A DNA stretch of 41,369 bases. Origin: Opitutia bacterium. Its GTDB lineage: Bacteria; Verrucomicrobiota; Verrucomicrobiia; Opitutales; Opitutaceae. Shown one piece after another: positions 25,606-34,800 of this stretch. The stretch spans positions 1-41,369 of the forward strand of contig CANGHW010000034.1 in assembly GCA_947453695.1 (NCBI GenBank), written 5' to 3'. The first letter of the stretch is position 1; each line of letters starts with the position of its first letter. The notes beneath the pieces were generated by a model that did no database searches, was not told where the DNA came from, and saw nothing but the letters and a program-made list of their open reading frames with translations. The translations under genes and the position numbers were made by a program.

Positions 25606-26974
25606 AGCGGGTGATGTCTCGAAGGAAAGTAAGCTTTAGTTCTCCTACCGGGCCGTTTCGTTGCTTGGCAACGATTAACTCGGCCGAGTCGGCGGCTACT
25701 TGGAATTTTTCGTCAGCGTCGCGAGGGCGGGCCAACATGAGGACGACGTCAGCATCTTGCTCGATAGAGCCGGATTCGCGTAGGTCGGAGAGTTTGGGGG
25801 TGCGGTTATCTTTTTCGGAAGCACGATTCAGCTGAGATAATACAAGCACGGGCACGTCGAGTTCCTTCGCGATTGCCTTCAATCCACGGGACGCTTCGGC
25901 GACCTGCTGTTCGCGCGGCACCTTGGGATCGGTCGGACTGAGGAGCTGGAGGTAGTCCACCATGATGAACCCGAGGGGATTGCGAGAGTGCACACGGCGC
26001 GCCTTGGCCCGAAGCTGCATAATCGAGATAGCGCTGGAATCATCGATGAAAATCGGAGCCTTGGAGAACTCGTCCGCGGCTTGGAGGAGACGATTCTGCT
26101 CATCGCCATTCTTGGAGAGCAACCCATCGCGCAGCAGTTTCATGTTCACCCGCGCGCGCGAGCATAGCATACGCAACGCGAGCTGTGAGGCGCCCATTTC
26201 GAGGGAGAAGATGAGCACTCCGGCGGGAGGCCCCTTCTTGGGCATAGCGGCAGCTTCGGCAAAATTGAGCGCCAACGAGGTCTTTCCCATCGAGGGACGG
26301 GCGGCCAAAACGATCATTTCTGTCTTCTGGAAGCCCCACATCATCTGATCCAAGTCCTTGAAGCCGGAGGAGATTCCCGTCAGCTCGCCCTTCTTCATCA
26401 TCATTTTAGTGATGACGTTCATGGCCTCACGCGTGGGCTCGCGCATCTGCTTGGCGCTTTCGCTTACCCGGTTCTGCGTGACACTAAAAATCTTGGTCTC
26501 GATCTGATCGACAAACTCATCGATCCCACCCGAAAACCCATAGCAATCCTCCACCGCGCCCGTCGCTGAGCGGATAATCTCACGTAGTAACGCCTGCTCG
26601 CGGACCTTTTCGATGAAGTAGGCGGATTGCGCCGTCGTCGGGATCCGGCTGCTGACTTGCGCCAGGAATGCATAGCCACCGACTTCATCGAGCTTGCGCG
26701 CGGTCTTCAGCTCCTCAGCGACCACTGACACATCGATCGGCTTTTGGGTGTTATAGAGGTTAAGCAATACCTCAAAAATCGCCCCATGTTTCGGGTCGTA
26801 AAACGACTCAGGACGAATACGGGCCTCCAAGCACCGGGAGATTACGTCGGAGCCATCGAGCAAGCAGCATGAAATCAGGTATTCCTCGGCCTCCAAACTA
26901 TGCGGAAGGGAGCGCCCCACGGGATTGGGCGGGGGTTCCTTGCGGCGGGAGAAATGAGGGGCGTCGTCGGCCAT
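25586..26974 (-). CDS. dnaB: Replicative DNA helicase DnaB
   Basis: A 462-residue replicative helicase. N-terminal domain (LPHSLEAEEYLISCCLLDGS to YFIEKVREQALLREII), linker, then the RecA-like domain with Walker A AARPSMGKTSLALNFAE (Lys231), the Walker B-like segment GFIMVDYLQLL and the C-terminal DLRESGSIEQDADVVLML. It should load at the origin and unwind DNA as a hexamer. ATG 26974 was chosen because it begins the usual basic N-terminus; the frame runs 23 codons upstream without family similarity. No intein interrupts it. It lies between rplI and bamA in the minus-strand block; rplI-dnaB linkage is common in bacteria. Confidence 0.95.
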   Translation of the reverse strand: MADDAPHFSRRKEPPPNPVGRSLPHSLEAEEYLISCCLLDGSDVISRCLEARIRPESFYDPKHGAIFEVLLNLYNTQKPIDVSVVAEELKTARKLDEVGGYAFLAQVSSRIPTTAQSAYFIEKVREQALLREIIRSATGAVEDCYGFSGGIDEFVDQIETKIFSVTQNRVSESAKQMREPTREAMNVITKMMMKKGELTGISSGFKDLDQMMWGFQKTEMIVLAARPSMGKTSLALNFAEAAAMPKKGPPAGVLIFSLEMGASQLALRMLCSRARVNMKLLRDGLLSKNGDEQNRLLQAADEFSKAPIFIDDSSAISIMQLRAKARRVHSRNPLGFIMVDYLQLLSPTDPKVPREQQVAEASRGLKAIAKELDVPVLVLSQLNRASEKDNRTPKLSDLRESGSIEQDADVVLMLARPRDADEKFQVAADSAELIVAKQRNGPVGELKLTFLRDITRFENFHQ

Positions 26975-27048
26975 GAAATACGCAAAAGTGAGAAAGGATG
27001 TTTGCGTCGCCGCAACCATCACTTCTTCACAACTTGAACCCAAAGCAC

Positions 27049-27081
27049 AAAGGCCGCGTCCGGCTTTCGGACACGGCCTTT
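27049..27081 (-). terminator. Likely terminator after rplI
   Basis: Inverted repeat AAAGGCCGCGTCCG and CGGACACGGCCTTT, 14 bp with one mismatch and a 5-nt loop, 23 bp after the rplI stop. Ends are A- and T-rich. It probably separates the ribosomal-protein transcript from dnaB. Confidence 0.7.
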
Positions 27082-27103
27082 GGAAAGGATAGCAGCGCGA
27101 AGA

Positions 27104-27613
27104 TTACTTGCGGTCGGACTTCTTCGGGGCGGGCGCTTCGGCCACAACCGGCTCGATCGGATTCTCGGACACAACGTCGAAGTTGAGCTCGACCGAAACG
27201 TCGGCGTGGAGCTTAACCTTCACGGTGTGCTGACCGAGGGTCTTCACCGGCGTGTGCAGGTGGATCTTCTTCTTGTCGATGACGACGCCACCGGCGGTGA
27301 ACTTGTCGTGGATGTCATTGGCCGTGATGGCGCCAAACATCTTGCCGCCTTCACCCGTCTTCACGGCGAAGGCCAGGCTGATCTTCTCGAGCTTCTTGGC
27401 GAGTTCTTGGGCGCCCGAGAGCTCTTGCTGCTCACGTTCAGCGCGGCGCTTCTTGAGCGAATCGACGTGCTTCTTGTTCGCGGCGTTCAGGGAAACGGCG
27501 AATTTACGCGGGAGGAGAAAATTGCGGGCGTAGCCGGCGCGGACTTTGACTTGATCGCCTTCGCCGCCGAGACCTTCGACGGGTTTGACGAGGAGAATTT
27601 CTGTAGATGCCAT
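27104..27613 (-). CDS. rplI: 50S ribosomal protein L9
   Basis: A 169-residue L9, slightly longer than the usual ~149. The N-terminal domain binds 23S rRNA (ILLVKPVEGLGGEGDQVKVR, GYARNFLLPRKFAV, the long helix KKRRAEREQQELSGAQELAK), and the C-terminal domain (KMFGAITANDIHDKF, VVIDKKKIHLHTPVKTLGQH) is complete. An acidic then basic tail (VVAEAPAPKKSDRK) is extra. It follows ssb by 119 bp. In many bacteria rpsR sits in exactly this gap, but there is no room for it and no S18-like sequence here. Confidence 0.95.
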   Translation of the reverse strand: MASTEILLVKPVEGLGGEGDQVKVRAGYARNFLLPRKFAVSLNAANKKHVDSLKKRRAEREQQELSGAQELAKKLEKISLAFAVKTGEGGKMFGAITANDIHDKFTAGGVVIDKKKIHLHTPVKTLGQHTVKVKLHADVSVELNFDVVSENPIEPVVAEAPAPKKSDRK

Positions 27614-27732
27614 GATGTTTTCTAGTTTTCGAGTGCGCCGGGGCGCGGGTTGTTGTTTGCGGGTGTCACGACGGCCCTTGCCGCCGACGGCACCATTGCT
27701 GATGCCGCTCCAATAGCTGAAGTTGGTTTAGT

Positions 27733-28209
27733 TTAGAACGGAACGTCTTCGTCGAGATTTTCCTGAGCTGCGGCGGGCTTGGGAGCTGCACCACGGGCAG
27801 GAGGTGAATGACGTTCCGGCGAGACCGTTTGGTCGATACCGGGTTCGGCCGGGCTGGCACCAGTGCCCGGTCCACGGTTGTCACCGAGGAACTGGAACTG
27901 CTCGAGCACGACCTTCATCCGGCTGCGTTTTTCCTTCGTGTTCTTGTCCTCCCACTGGTCGAGACGCAGACGGCCTTCGACGTAGAGGGGACGGCCTTTC
28001 ACCATGTATTTTGCAATGGTTTCGCCCTGCTTCCCCCACGCCTCGACGTCGACGTAAATGACTTCCTCACGAGATTCGCCGGACTCCATCTTGAACTGGC
28101 GATTAATCGCCAGCGAGAATTGGCAGATCGGCGTGCCCTTGGGCGTCACGCGCAACTCAGGGTCGCGCGTTAGGTTACCCATGAGCAGCACTTTATTGAG
28201 CGAAGGCAT
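27733..28209 (-). CDS. ssb: Single-stranded DNA-binding protein
   Basis: A 158-residue SSB. The OB-fold starts LNKVLLMGNLTRDPELRVTP and includes ICQFSLAINRQF, VIYVDVEAWGKQGETIAKYM and RPLYVEGRLRLDQWEDK. The linker is Pro/Ala-rich and the protein ends with the acidic tip ENLDEDVPF, the docking site for replication and repair partners. It acts as a tetramer covering single-stranded DNA. It is placed between rpsF and rplI as in many bacteria, 26 bp after rpsF, and is probably co-transcribed with both. Confidence 0.95.
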   Translation of the reverse strand: MPSLNKVLLMGNLTRDPELRVTPKGTPICQFSLAINRQFKMESGESREEVIYVDVEAWGKQGETIAKYMVKGRPLYVEGRLRLDQWEDKNTKEKRSRMKVVLEQFQFLGDNRGPGTGASPAEPGIDQTVSPERHSPPARGAAPKPAAAQENLDEDVPF

Positions 28210-28235
28210 GGCGAGGGGGTGGGCTCGAAGCCCAA

Positions 28236-28532
28236 TTAGGCGGCCTGAACGAAAGTGCGATAGACGCTGTCGTTGAGACGCAGGCGCTCAATCAGTTGAG
28301 CGGGAGCCGCGGCGGGAGCGGAGAAGTAAACCTGCACGTAGTGACCGGAGGTAAGCTTCTTGTCGGTGACGCGGACGAAGTCCTTCTTGCCGACGGTTTC
28401 AACGGTGGTGACTTCACCCTGCACTTCGGCGATGACTTTCTTCACGCCGTCGAGGATTTGGTCAAAGGTGTCTTCTTTGCCGCGATTATCGAGGATGAAG
28501 GTCGCGCGGTAGTTACGTTTGGTGGCGTTCAT
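28236..28532 (-). CDS. rpsF: 30S ribosomal protein S6
   Basis: A 98-residue S6 (RNP-like fold): NYRATFILDNRGKEDTFDQI, KVIAEVQGEVTTVETVGKKD, and LTSGHYVQVYFSAPAAAPAQ followed by LIERLRLNDSVYRTFV. Length is typical. In the 30S subunit S6 pairs with S18, whose gene rpsR is not found in this window. Its ATG overlaps the stop of pth (ATGA at 28532-28529), so the two are likely translated in a coupled manner. Confidence 0.93.
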   Translation of the reverse strand: MNATKRNYRATFILDNRGKEDTFDQILDGVKKVIAEVQGEVTTVETVGKKDFVRVTDKKLTSGHYVQVYFSAPAAAPAQLIERLRLNDSVYRTFVQAA

Positions 28533-29110
28533 TTTGGGTCTCTGCGGTTGAGCTGATTCATGGCTGCCTCGGCGCCGCGGGAGAGCAGCAGTTCGAGGCC
28601 TTGCACGTGAGTTTCTAGTTTTTGATTTAAGAGAGTCTGTTGATCTGAAGTAAATTTTCCGAGGACGAAGTCTGCGAGATCCATCTGCACGGGCTGCTTG
28701 GGTCCGATTCCGAGGCGATAACGGGTAAACCCGCTGCCGAGGTGTTCGAGTAAGCTGGCTACGCCATTGTGTCCGCCGGCACTGCCGGTGACAGAGACTT
28801 TGACGAGCCCGAGATCGATCGTGATGTCGTCATAAACCGCAGCGATGTCTACCTGAGCGATTTTGTAGAATCGGGCGATAGCGCCAAGGCTGACGCCACT
28901 GGAGTTCATGAAAGTCTGCGGTTTTACGAGCCAGCGAGTGCGACCGGGGGTATCCCAGCGCGCCACTTCCGCCTCAAACTGCGGTGCTTCGTTCCAACGA
29001 AGTCCGTGTTTGGCGGCGAAAGCATCGAGCACCACCCAACCGATGTTGTGGCGGGTAGAGGCGTATTCGCGGCCCGGATTGCCGAGACCGGCAACGAGCG
29101 AGATGGACAT
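28529..29110 (-). CDS. pth: Peptidyl-tRNA hydrolase
   Basis: A 193-residue Pth that releases tRNA from stalled peptidyl-tRNA. Catalytic and binding residues are visible: Asn11 (LVAGLGNPG), His21 (TRHNIGW), the FMNSSG motif, Asp in VYDDITI and GSAGGHNGVASL. Length is standard. It lies between rplY and rpsF; rplY-pth is a very common pair in bacteria. The stop overlaps the rpsF start. No odd features. Confidence 0.95.
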   Translation of the reverse strand: MSISLVAGLGNPGREYASTRHNIGWVVLDAFAAKHGLRWNEAPQFEAEVARWDTPGRTRWLVKPQTFMNSSGVSLGAIARFYKIAQVDIAAVYDDITIDLGLVKVSVTGSAGGHNGVASLLEHLGSGFTRYRLGIGPKQPVQMDLADFVLGKFTSDQQTLLNQKLETHVQGLELLLSRGAEAAMNQLNRRDPK

Positions 29111-29176
29111 GACTCAAAGAACATTCGCCAAACTCCGCCACGGTCAGGCGGCGGAGCGGCGCGGAAAAAACAAGAA

Positions 29177-29941
29177 TTACTTCTTGGCAGGAGCAGCCGG
29201 CTTGGCGCCAGCGGCGGGAGCAGCGGCTTTGGCGCCGGCCGCAGGAGCGGCGGCAGCGGCGGCCTTGGCATCGCCCGCAGGGGCGGCAGCGCCCGCGGCG
29301 GGAGCGGCGGCACCAGCAGCCGGAGCAGCGGCACCCTCGGCCGGGGTCGCAGCAGCGACTTCCTGCACGATTTCGGCGACGGGCTCGACACACGACACGA
29401 CCGGCTGGCCCTTGGGATCGAGGAACTCGACACCGGCGACAGCCTTGAGGCTGCCCACCTTGAAGGTTTCGCCGACCTTGAGCTCGGTGACATCGACGAC
29501 GACCGACTCGGGAAGATCTTTCGGCAAGCAGCGCACGCGGAGCTGTTGGACATTCTTTTCCAAGACGCCGCTCTGGTTCTTAACGCCGAAGGATTCGCCC
29601 ACGACTTGAACCGGAACACGAATTTCAAACTTCTCGTTGGCCTTCACTTCTTGAAGGTCGACGTGAACGTATTTGTCGGTGATCGGGTCACGCTGAACCT
29701 CCTGCAGGAAGGACAGGGCTTTGTCGCCCTTGTCGGTGCGGGCGAGCTCGATGAGAACTGCGCGGCCGGCAACCGATTTTAACAGGCGGACGAACTCCGG
29801 TCCTTCGATTGAGAGCGACTCCGGGCTCGTGTGCTTCCCGTAAAGAATCGCGGGAACGCGGTTAGCCTTGCGAAGGCGGCGTGAGGCGCTGCGACCGGTT
29901 TGGGCGCGAGCGATAACGTTTAGTTTGAACTGTTGGCTCAT
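29177..29941 (-). CDS. rplY: 50S ribosomal protein L25/CTC with long Ala-rich tail
   Basis: A 254-residue L25 of the CTC type. The 5S rRNA-binding N-terminal domain is FKLNVIARAQTGRSASRRLR to VPAILYG, and the C-terminal beta domain (FEIRVPVQVVGESFGVKN, LRVRCLPKDLPESVVVDVTE, LKVGETFKV) is complete by about residue 190. The last ~65 residues are almost only Ala, Pro, Gly and Lys, with repeated AAPAAGA units. Such low-complexity tails occur on CTC proteins of several phyla and are probably unstructured. ATG 29941 starts the family's usual N-terminus; the open frame runs 7 codons further up. Confidence 0.92.
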   Translation of the reverse strand: MSQQFKLNVIARAQTGRSASRRLRKANRVPAILYGKHTSPESLSIEGPEFVRLLKSVAGRAVLIELARTDKGDKALSFLQEVQRDPITDKYVHVDLQEVKANEKFEIRVPVQVVGESFGVKNQSGVLEKNVQQLRVRCLPKDLPESVVVDVTELKVGETFKVGSLKAVAGVEFLDPKGQPVVSCVEPVAEIVQEVAAATPAEGAAAPAAGAAAPAAGAAAPAGDAKAAAAAAPAAGAKAAAPAAGAKPAAPAKK

Positions 29942-30096
29942 GGGTTTCGTTCCCCCTGTCACCCCGGAATTGAGGGCAGGCGTAGTGGAAAAGAGGAAGA
30001 GGACATACGGTCGCCGGGGTTGAAGGCAACCAAAACTTTGGCCGCTCCTAAAATTCCGCCCAAAGCGCGTGGTCGCGACCAGAGTATGTCACCCGC

Positions 30097-30870
30097 TTAC
30101 TGCGGAACGCGACGATAGGTGTCTCCGTAGAGCACCACGGAAACCGGATCGTTAATGGCAATCAGGGCCTTTCGGTCGGTCACCAAAGCCGGCTTACCAG
30201 ACGCCTGGGCTGCTTGGACCATAAACTCCTGCTTTTGGACAACCTTGCGGGCAGCGCCATACTTGATCCGATGCACCGCGCCGTCCTTGCGGATTTCCAA
30301 ACGGCGATCACCAGGGCCGCCCCCGGTTTCATAGACTCCCGCGACTTCCGAGAGCAACCGATCCGCCGGACCGGAATCCATGAGCGTAAACTTCGGCGCC
30401 AGCGTCCGCGGAGGACGCGTCACGAACCAGAAGGTAAAACCATTCACGGCCAAAATCGCCACTGCCATCAGCGCCATCGAAAATGTCCCTGAAAAACGTG
30501 AAGCGAATGAGGATAACGACTGAGAGCCGCCAGATGGCTCGTCGTCCGCGTCTCCTGCAATCGCCGCGATGATCTGCGCCGGAGAAATCGTGCCCCCCAC
30601 CTTTACTGATGACGACCAACTAATGAAATTTAGCCCGCCGTTCTTGAGCTGAACCACAAAGTTACCCGCGCCCGTGACGATCCGCATCTCCGGCTCCACC
30701 GGATAGGCGACGGTCGGCGCCAGTTTCGCCGCCGAGTCCAGTAGTGTCCTGAGCTGCCGAAGCGAAAGATGGTTCAACTTAGCCTCAGGTAAATCGATCG
30801 CCGCGCGCTTGGCGTCGGAGGAAAGGTGCCGCATCGACACCGAGAAAAAAGTTCCACCCGTAGTGCTCAT
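30097..30870 (-). CDS. Membrane protein of unknown function paired with a pilin-like gene
   Basis: A 257-residue protein I do not recognise. The N-terminal ~110 residues are soluble (SDAKRAAIDLPEAKLNHLSL, then FVVQLKNGGLNFISW), followed by a Ser-rich linker and one membrane helix at about 131-150 (MALMAVAILAVNGFTFWFV). The remaining ~100 residues include VYETGGGPGDRRLEIRKDG and VVLYGDTYRRVPQ, likely outside the cytoplasm. A cytosolic N-terminus followed by one helix suggests a part of an envelope machine. Its ATG overlaps the stop of the pilin-like gene by 4 nt, so the two are almost certainly co-expressed, perhaps in type II secretion or fibre assembly. Confidence 0.7.
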   Translation of the reverse strand: MSTTGGTFFSVSMRHLSSDAKRAAIDLPEAKLNHLSLRQLRTLLDSAAKLAPTVAYPVEPEMRIVTGAGNFVVQLKNGGLNFISWSSSVKVGGTISPAQIIAAIAGDADDEPSGGSQSLSSFASRFSGTFSMALMAVAILAVNGFTFWFVTRPPRTLAPKFTLMDSGPADRLLSEVAGVYETGGGPGDRRLEIRKDGAVHRIKYGAARKVVQKQEFMVQAAQASGKPALVTDRKALIAINDPVSVVLYGDTYRRVPQ

Positions 30871-31394
30871 GGCGAGATCACAAAGACCGGCTCGTCATCA
30901 GCCCCGAGACGGAAGTTTCCGGTCGCGAGGTTGCCATCATCAATAATGTGGTCGATGGCCTCCATCAGATCCAAATCCTGCAGCACGGCTGACGTCGAAG
31001 AACTGCTAATGGCAATCGCCGCCTTAAAACGAGTGCCAGCGTGCATCTGGTTGTTATCCCAATTGTATTGCCCACCCAACGGTGTCGGGCGGGTCCACGC
31101 TCCACCGTTGATCCGATTCGTAACTTCCGGCGGAACCACGCCGACGTCCACCTCGGCCGGCCAATTCCCCGTTTCGTGCACGTAGGTGTCGAATGCTGCC
31201 GCGAACGTGCGGAAATCATTGGAAATGGCCGTAGCCGCCGCACGCCGCCGCACGCTCTTCAGCGTCGGCATTGCAATAGCGCCGAGCAGACTGATGATCG
31301 TAATGCAGATCATAATCTCCGTCAGACTGAATGCCGCCGTCGATCTCCCACCGCGGATGCGGCGCGAACGAGAGGCGTGGTGAGGTGAGAACAT
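30867..31394 (-). CDS. Type IV pilin / type II secretion pseudopilin-like protein
   Basis: A 175-residue prepilin. From ATG 31394 the basic leader (HASRSRRIRGGRSTAA) is followed by the class III helix FSLTEIMICITIISLLGAIA; cleavage is expected between Ala21 and Phe22, with Glu at mature position 5. Ala instead of Gly at -1 is tolerated by prepilin peptidase. The rest has the pseudopilin pattern: KSVRRRAAATAISNDFRTFA helix, then WPAEVDVGVVPPEV and a C-terminal region DDGNLATGNFRLGADDEPVF. Its stop overlaps the next gene's start. Such stand-alone pilin-like genes are abundant in Verrucomicrobia and Planctomycetes. Confidence 0.85.
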   Translation of the reverse strand: MFSPHHASRSRRIRGGRSTAAFSLTEIMICITIISLLGAIAMPTLKSVRRRAAATAISNDFRTFAAAFDTYVHETGNWPAEVDVGVVPPEVTNRINGGAWTRPTPLGGQYNWDNNQMHAGTRFKAAIAISSSSTSAVLQDLDLMEAIDHIIDDGNLATGNFRLGADDEPVFVISP

Positions 31395-31584
31395 AGGTGA
31401 TTTTTCGGCCCGTCCGCCCAAGCGGACCCGCGACCATGTGTAAGGACGATAAAGGTTGGCAGTCCGTCACAACCTGAAAAGTGATTTCTACGTGTTTCTT
31501 CACGCTTTTGCGGTGGGCAGACTACGAATCAATCTCCCAGCGAACGTGGAGTGGCCGCGGCGAGCGGGCTCGAACTCGCGCAAC

Positions 31585-31613
31585 AAAAAGGCCAACGAAC
31601 AAGTTCGTTGGCC
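31585..31613 (-). terminator. Terminator after tRNA-Asn
   Basis: On the minus strand GGCCAACGAAC and GTTCGTTGGCC form an 11-bp perfect inverted repeat, with only 2 nt between the arms (effective loop 4 to 6), followed by TTTTT. It begins 4 bp after the encoded CCA end of the tRNA. Confidence 0.88.
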
Positions 31614-31617
31614 AAAA

Positions 31618-31692
31618 TGGCTGCCCGAGTAGGGGTCGAACCTACGACCAAGTGATTAACAGTCACCTGCTCTGCCACTGAGCTATCGGGCA
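31618..31692 (-). tRNA. tRNA-Asn (GTT)
   Basis: A complete cloverleaf on the minus strand. The acceptor arms TGCCCGA and TCGGGCA pair over 7 bp with discriminator G; the D arm is GCTCAGTGGCAGAGC; the anticodon loop CTGTTAA gives anticodon GTT (Asn); the T arm contains GGTTCGACCCC. CCA is encoded at 31620-31618. A strong terminator follows. Confidence 0.96.
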
Positions 31693-31731
31693 ATTTCTTT
31701 ACGCACCTTGCAGAACGTAAAAGAGGGGTGG

Positions 31732-31760
31732 AAAAACAGGGCGACCCCGCCCCTTGTCAA
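31732..31760 (-). promoter_or_regulatory. Possible promoter of tRNA-Asn
   Basis: A perfect TTGACA (31760-31755, minus strand) lies about 63 bp upstream of the tRNA 5' end. At 17-bp spacing the -10 position reads GTTTTT, a poor match, so the call rests on the -35 box and position alone. Confidence 0.35.
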
Positions 31761-31805
31761 TGCTCGTTTTTGATGCGGGGAAAATTTCGTCGCCGCTGAG
31801 GCGAC

Positions 31806-34800
31806 TCACAACGTGGGAGCTGAAGGTTTTTTCTCGGCCGGTTTTTCCTTCAGCGACTCCACATAGCCTACCAGATCAGCAAACTCCGCCAGCGAGAGCG
31901 AGGCGTGCAGGCCCTCGGGCATCAACGAAGCAGGGCTTTCGTCGACTTTCGCGATGGTCGCACGCGGGAGGGCATGTTTCTCACCAGCGACATCGACCAA
32001 CATCAGCTCGAGCTCGGTCTGGCTGCGCAAAAAGCCCGAGACCGTCTCGCCGTTTTTCATCGTTACGGTGGTAGTATGATACCCATCCAGAATCTGTTTC
32101 GAAGGATAGAGGATGGATTCAATCAGGAACGCTCGGTCGTATTTCGTCGCAACGGTGGAAAGATCGGGGCCGATCTGACCGCCCACCCCATTCACCCGAT
32201 GACACGATGCACAAGTCGCCGACTCCTCAAAGAGTTTGCGGCCCTTCGCCACGTCACCGCGGTTGCGGGCCGCGAAATTTGCATAGGCGACAGGCGTCTG
32301 CGGCTTCGCGTCTCCCTCGAAAAGCGGTCCCTTGAGCGCCCGATCATCCTTGCCGAATGCTCGTTGGAGTTGGGCGAGCGCCTGGCCGGTAAACGGCTGG
32401 GCCCGATGGCGGTTCTCGATTTGCTCAAGCGATTTCTCGCGAATCGCCTCAATCGCCCGGCGAGATGGATCGCGCAGGGAGTTCTCTTTGCCCCCAATCC
32501 CATCCAGATAGACCGCGAGCGCCTGAAGGTCGGGCATTTTGGCGAGCGCCAGCGCCACGTCCGTCACGGCGACCTTGGCGGCATACAGCCCGAGCAACGG
32601 GGGCAGGAGCGTTTTGTCTTTGAGATTTCCCGCCGCTACGATCGCCGAACGCTGCACATCGACCCGGTCATCCTCCAACAACGCGCCAATCGCAGCTCGG
32701 GCCGAACTCCCCCCGAGCGCCACCAGCGCCTGTCCAGCGGCCGCGCGCACCTTGAGATCACTGTGTTGGAGCAACTGCCCCGCAGCCGCCACCGCCGGCG
32801 GTGCCTTGGTTGCGCCCAACGCTTCGGCCACGAGCACCAGATTCGCCGGGGATTTTTCGCTCGCCCCGAGACTGACCAGCGCGGCGACGCAAGCGCGGTC
32901 GGCGATGAGGCCGGCCGCGAGGATTGCGTCGGGCAGGAGCGCAGCATTTTCGGCCGGAGCAGCCAAGAGCGCGGCGACGAGCGGACCTGCGTTGGAATCC
33001 TTGATCTTGCCCAGTGCGACGAGGGCAGCGCGTCGGAGTTCGGGATCCGTTTCCTTGGCAAAGAGCGCGCGCAGTTCGGGTGCTGCCGCCGTATACCCGC
33101 AGGACCCCACCGCAACGACGGCCGCTTGGCGAACTACGACGCTGGTGTCCTTCAACGCGCGATCAATCGCCGCAAATACCACCGGCGTGCCCCTCCAAAC
33201 GACGCTCTTAGGCAGCGGCGCTTCCCGCAGGACCGGTTGCGTGCCCCACCATTTCCCGTCCCACGCCACGGGTTGATGATGCAGGTCGGCCAGAATCGTG
33301 AGTGCCGCCGCCCGCGTCTTGGAGGCAGCGACGGGAGACGCAGTAAACGCCGCCAGGGCCGTGGCATTCTCCGGCAGGAAGGTCTCGCGCATCGCAAAGA
33401 GGGTCGCCTCACGAATCGCCGCATCCTCATCAGCCAAGCCACGGGCGATCTGTTCCCACGCGGACGGCACGGCACGACCGATGCGATTGAGCGCCGTGAA
33501 GGCAGCGTAGCGGGCAAACAAATCCTGCCCCGTGAGCGTGGCGGTCAAAGCCGCGATCGCGTTCGGTGAGGCGATCCGGCCGAGGGCCGTCGCGGCCCGG
33601 AAGCGCAGAGCATTGTCCGGGGAGCTCAGCGCCGCGGTCAGCGCCACCACGGCAGTTTCAGCGCGGACGGTGCCGAGTTGGCGGATCGCCTGCATCCGCA
33701 CCGACGGCTCGGGGTCGGACGAGGCGACCTCGACGATCACGGAACGAGCCGCGGCTCCGCCATCAATGGCGTCCAAGGTCCAGATTGCGTGCCACCGCGC
33801 GTGGGCGGGCGACGCTTTATCCGCCAGCAGTGCGCGCAACGCCGATTGTGCCTCGCTCGTCCGCTCGGCGAGTCGGCGCTGCGCCACGAGGCGAACGGAC
33901 TGCGCGGGGTGCTTGAGGGCAGCAATGAGTTCGTCGGTCGTAGCCGCAAATGTTCGGCCGCTGGCAGCAGCGATCCACCACGACGGCTTGGGCGTGGCCT
34001 GACTGGGACCCGTGTAGGAAATTTTCAGCAGGCGGCCGGCAATATTCTTCGCGCGCCAGCCGGCGTAGTTCCAGTCGGCGATGTAAAAACTCAAGCCGTC
34101 AGGCGCGAGCGTGATGCCGACGGGACGGAAGGGCTTGCCGGTCTCGGAGAGGAAGTCGAGGCCGCCCACTTGGACGCGTTCGTCGATTTTGTAGGTGCCG
34201 CCGTCGCGCGAGATCCGGAGGCGGAGGAGCTGTTTGCGCCCCCATTCGCAGAGGAAGAGGTTGCCGCGGTATTCCGGCGGAAGCGCGTCTTCATTGTAGG
34301 CGATGGCGCCCGTGGGCGAGCCACTGCCATAATCAGCCATTGACCACAGCGTGTAGGGGCGGCGCGGTTTGTAGTCGAAGGGATAGCCGTAGAAGCCGCC
34401 GTCGACCATGTGGGTTACGCGCGTCCACCAGCCATTGCCGTCGTCGGTGTTATCGTAAGTGAAAAGCTCGTCCTCGGCATTGAGGGCGACGTCGAGGTGA
34501 TTGCGCGTGCCGCTGGAGTAGGTTTCGAGGTGTGTGCCGTCAGGTCGGAATCGCATAATGCCGCCGCCGTGGACCTCGGCCCGACTGCCATCCGTGCCGA
34601 CGGCGCCAAAGATGCCCTTGTCGCCGGTGCTCATGTAGAACCAACCATCCATGCCAAGACGGAGGTTGGCTGGAATGTGGTCGTTGAAGCCTTTGCCCTC
34701 GTTGTTCGGATTCGGGTTGGTCGTGAAGAGTTCACGACGATCAGTGCCGACCGTGCCGCCGTCGGTGAACACGCTGAATTTGGGCGTGTGGTGGACGTAG

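Noticed and set aside
27666..27884. A 72-codon Arg-rich frame that might be rpsR
   Set aside because: It overlaps ssb in another frame and lacks S18 features.
31905..33569. A 554-codon plus-strand open frame opposite the HEAT/cytochrome gene
   Set aside because: Antisense of a repeat-rich gene with clear motifs; no recognisable domain in the antisense product.
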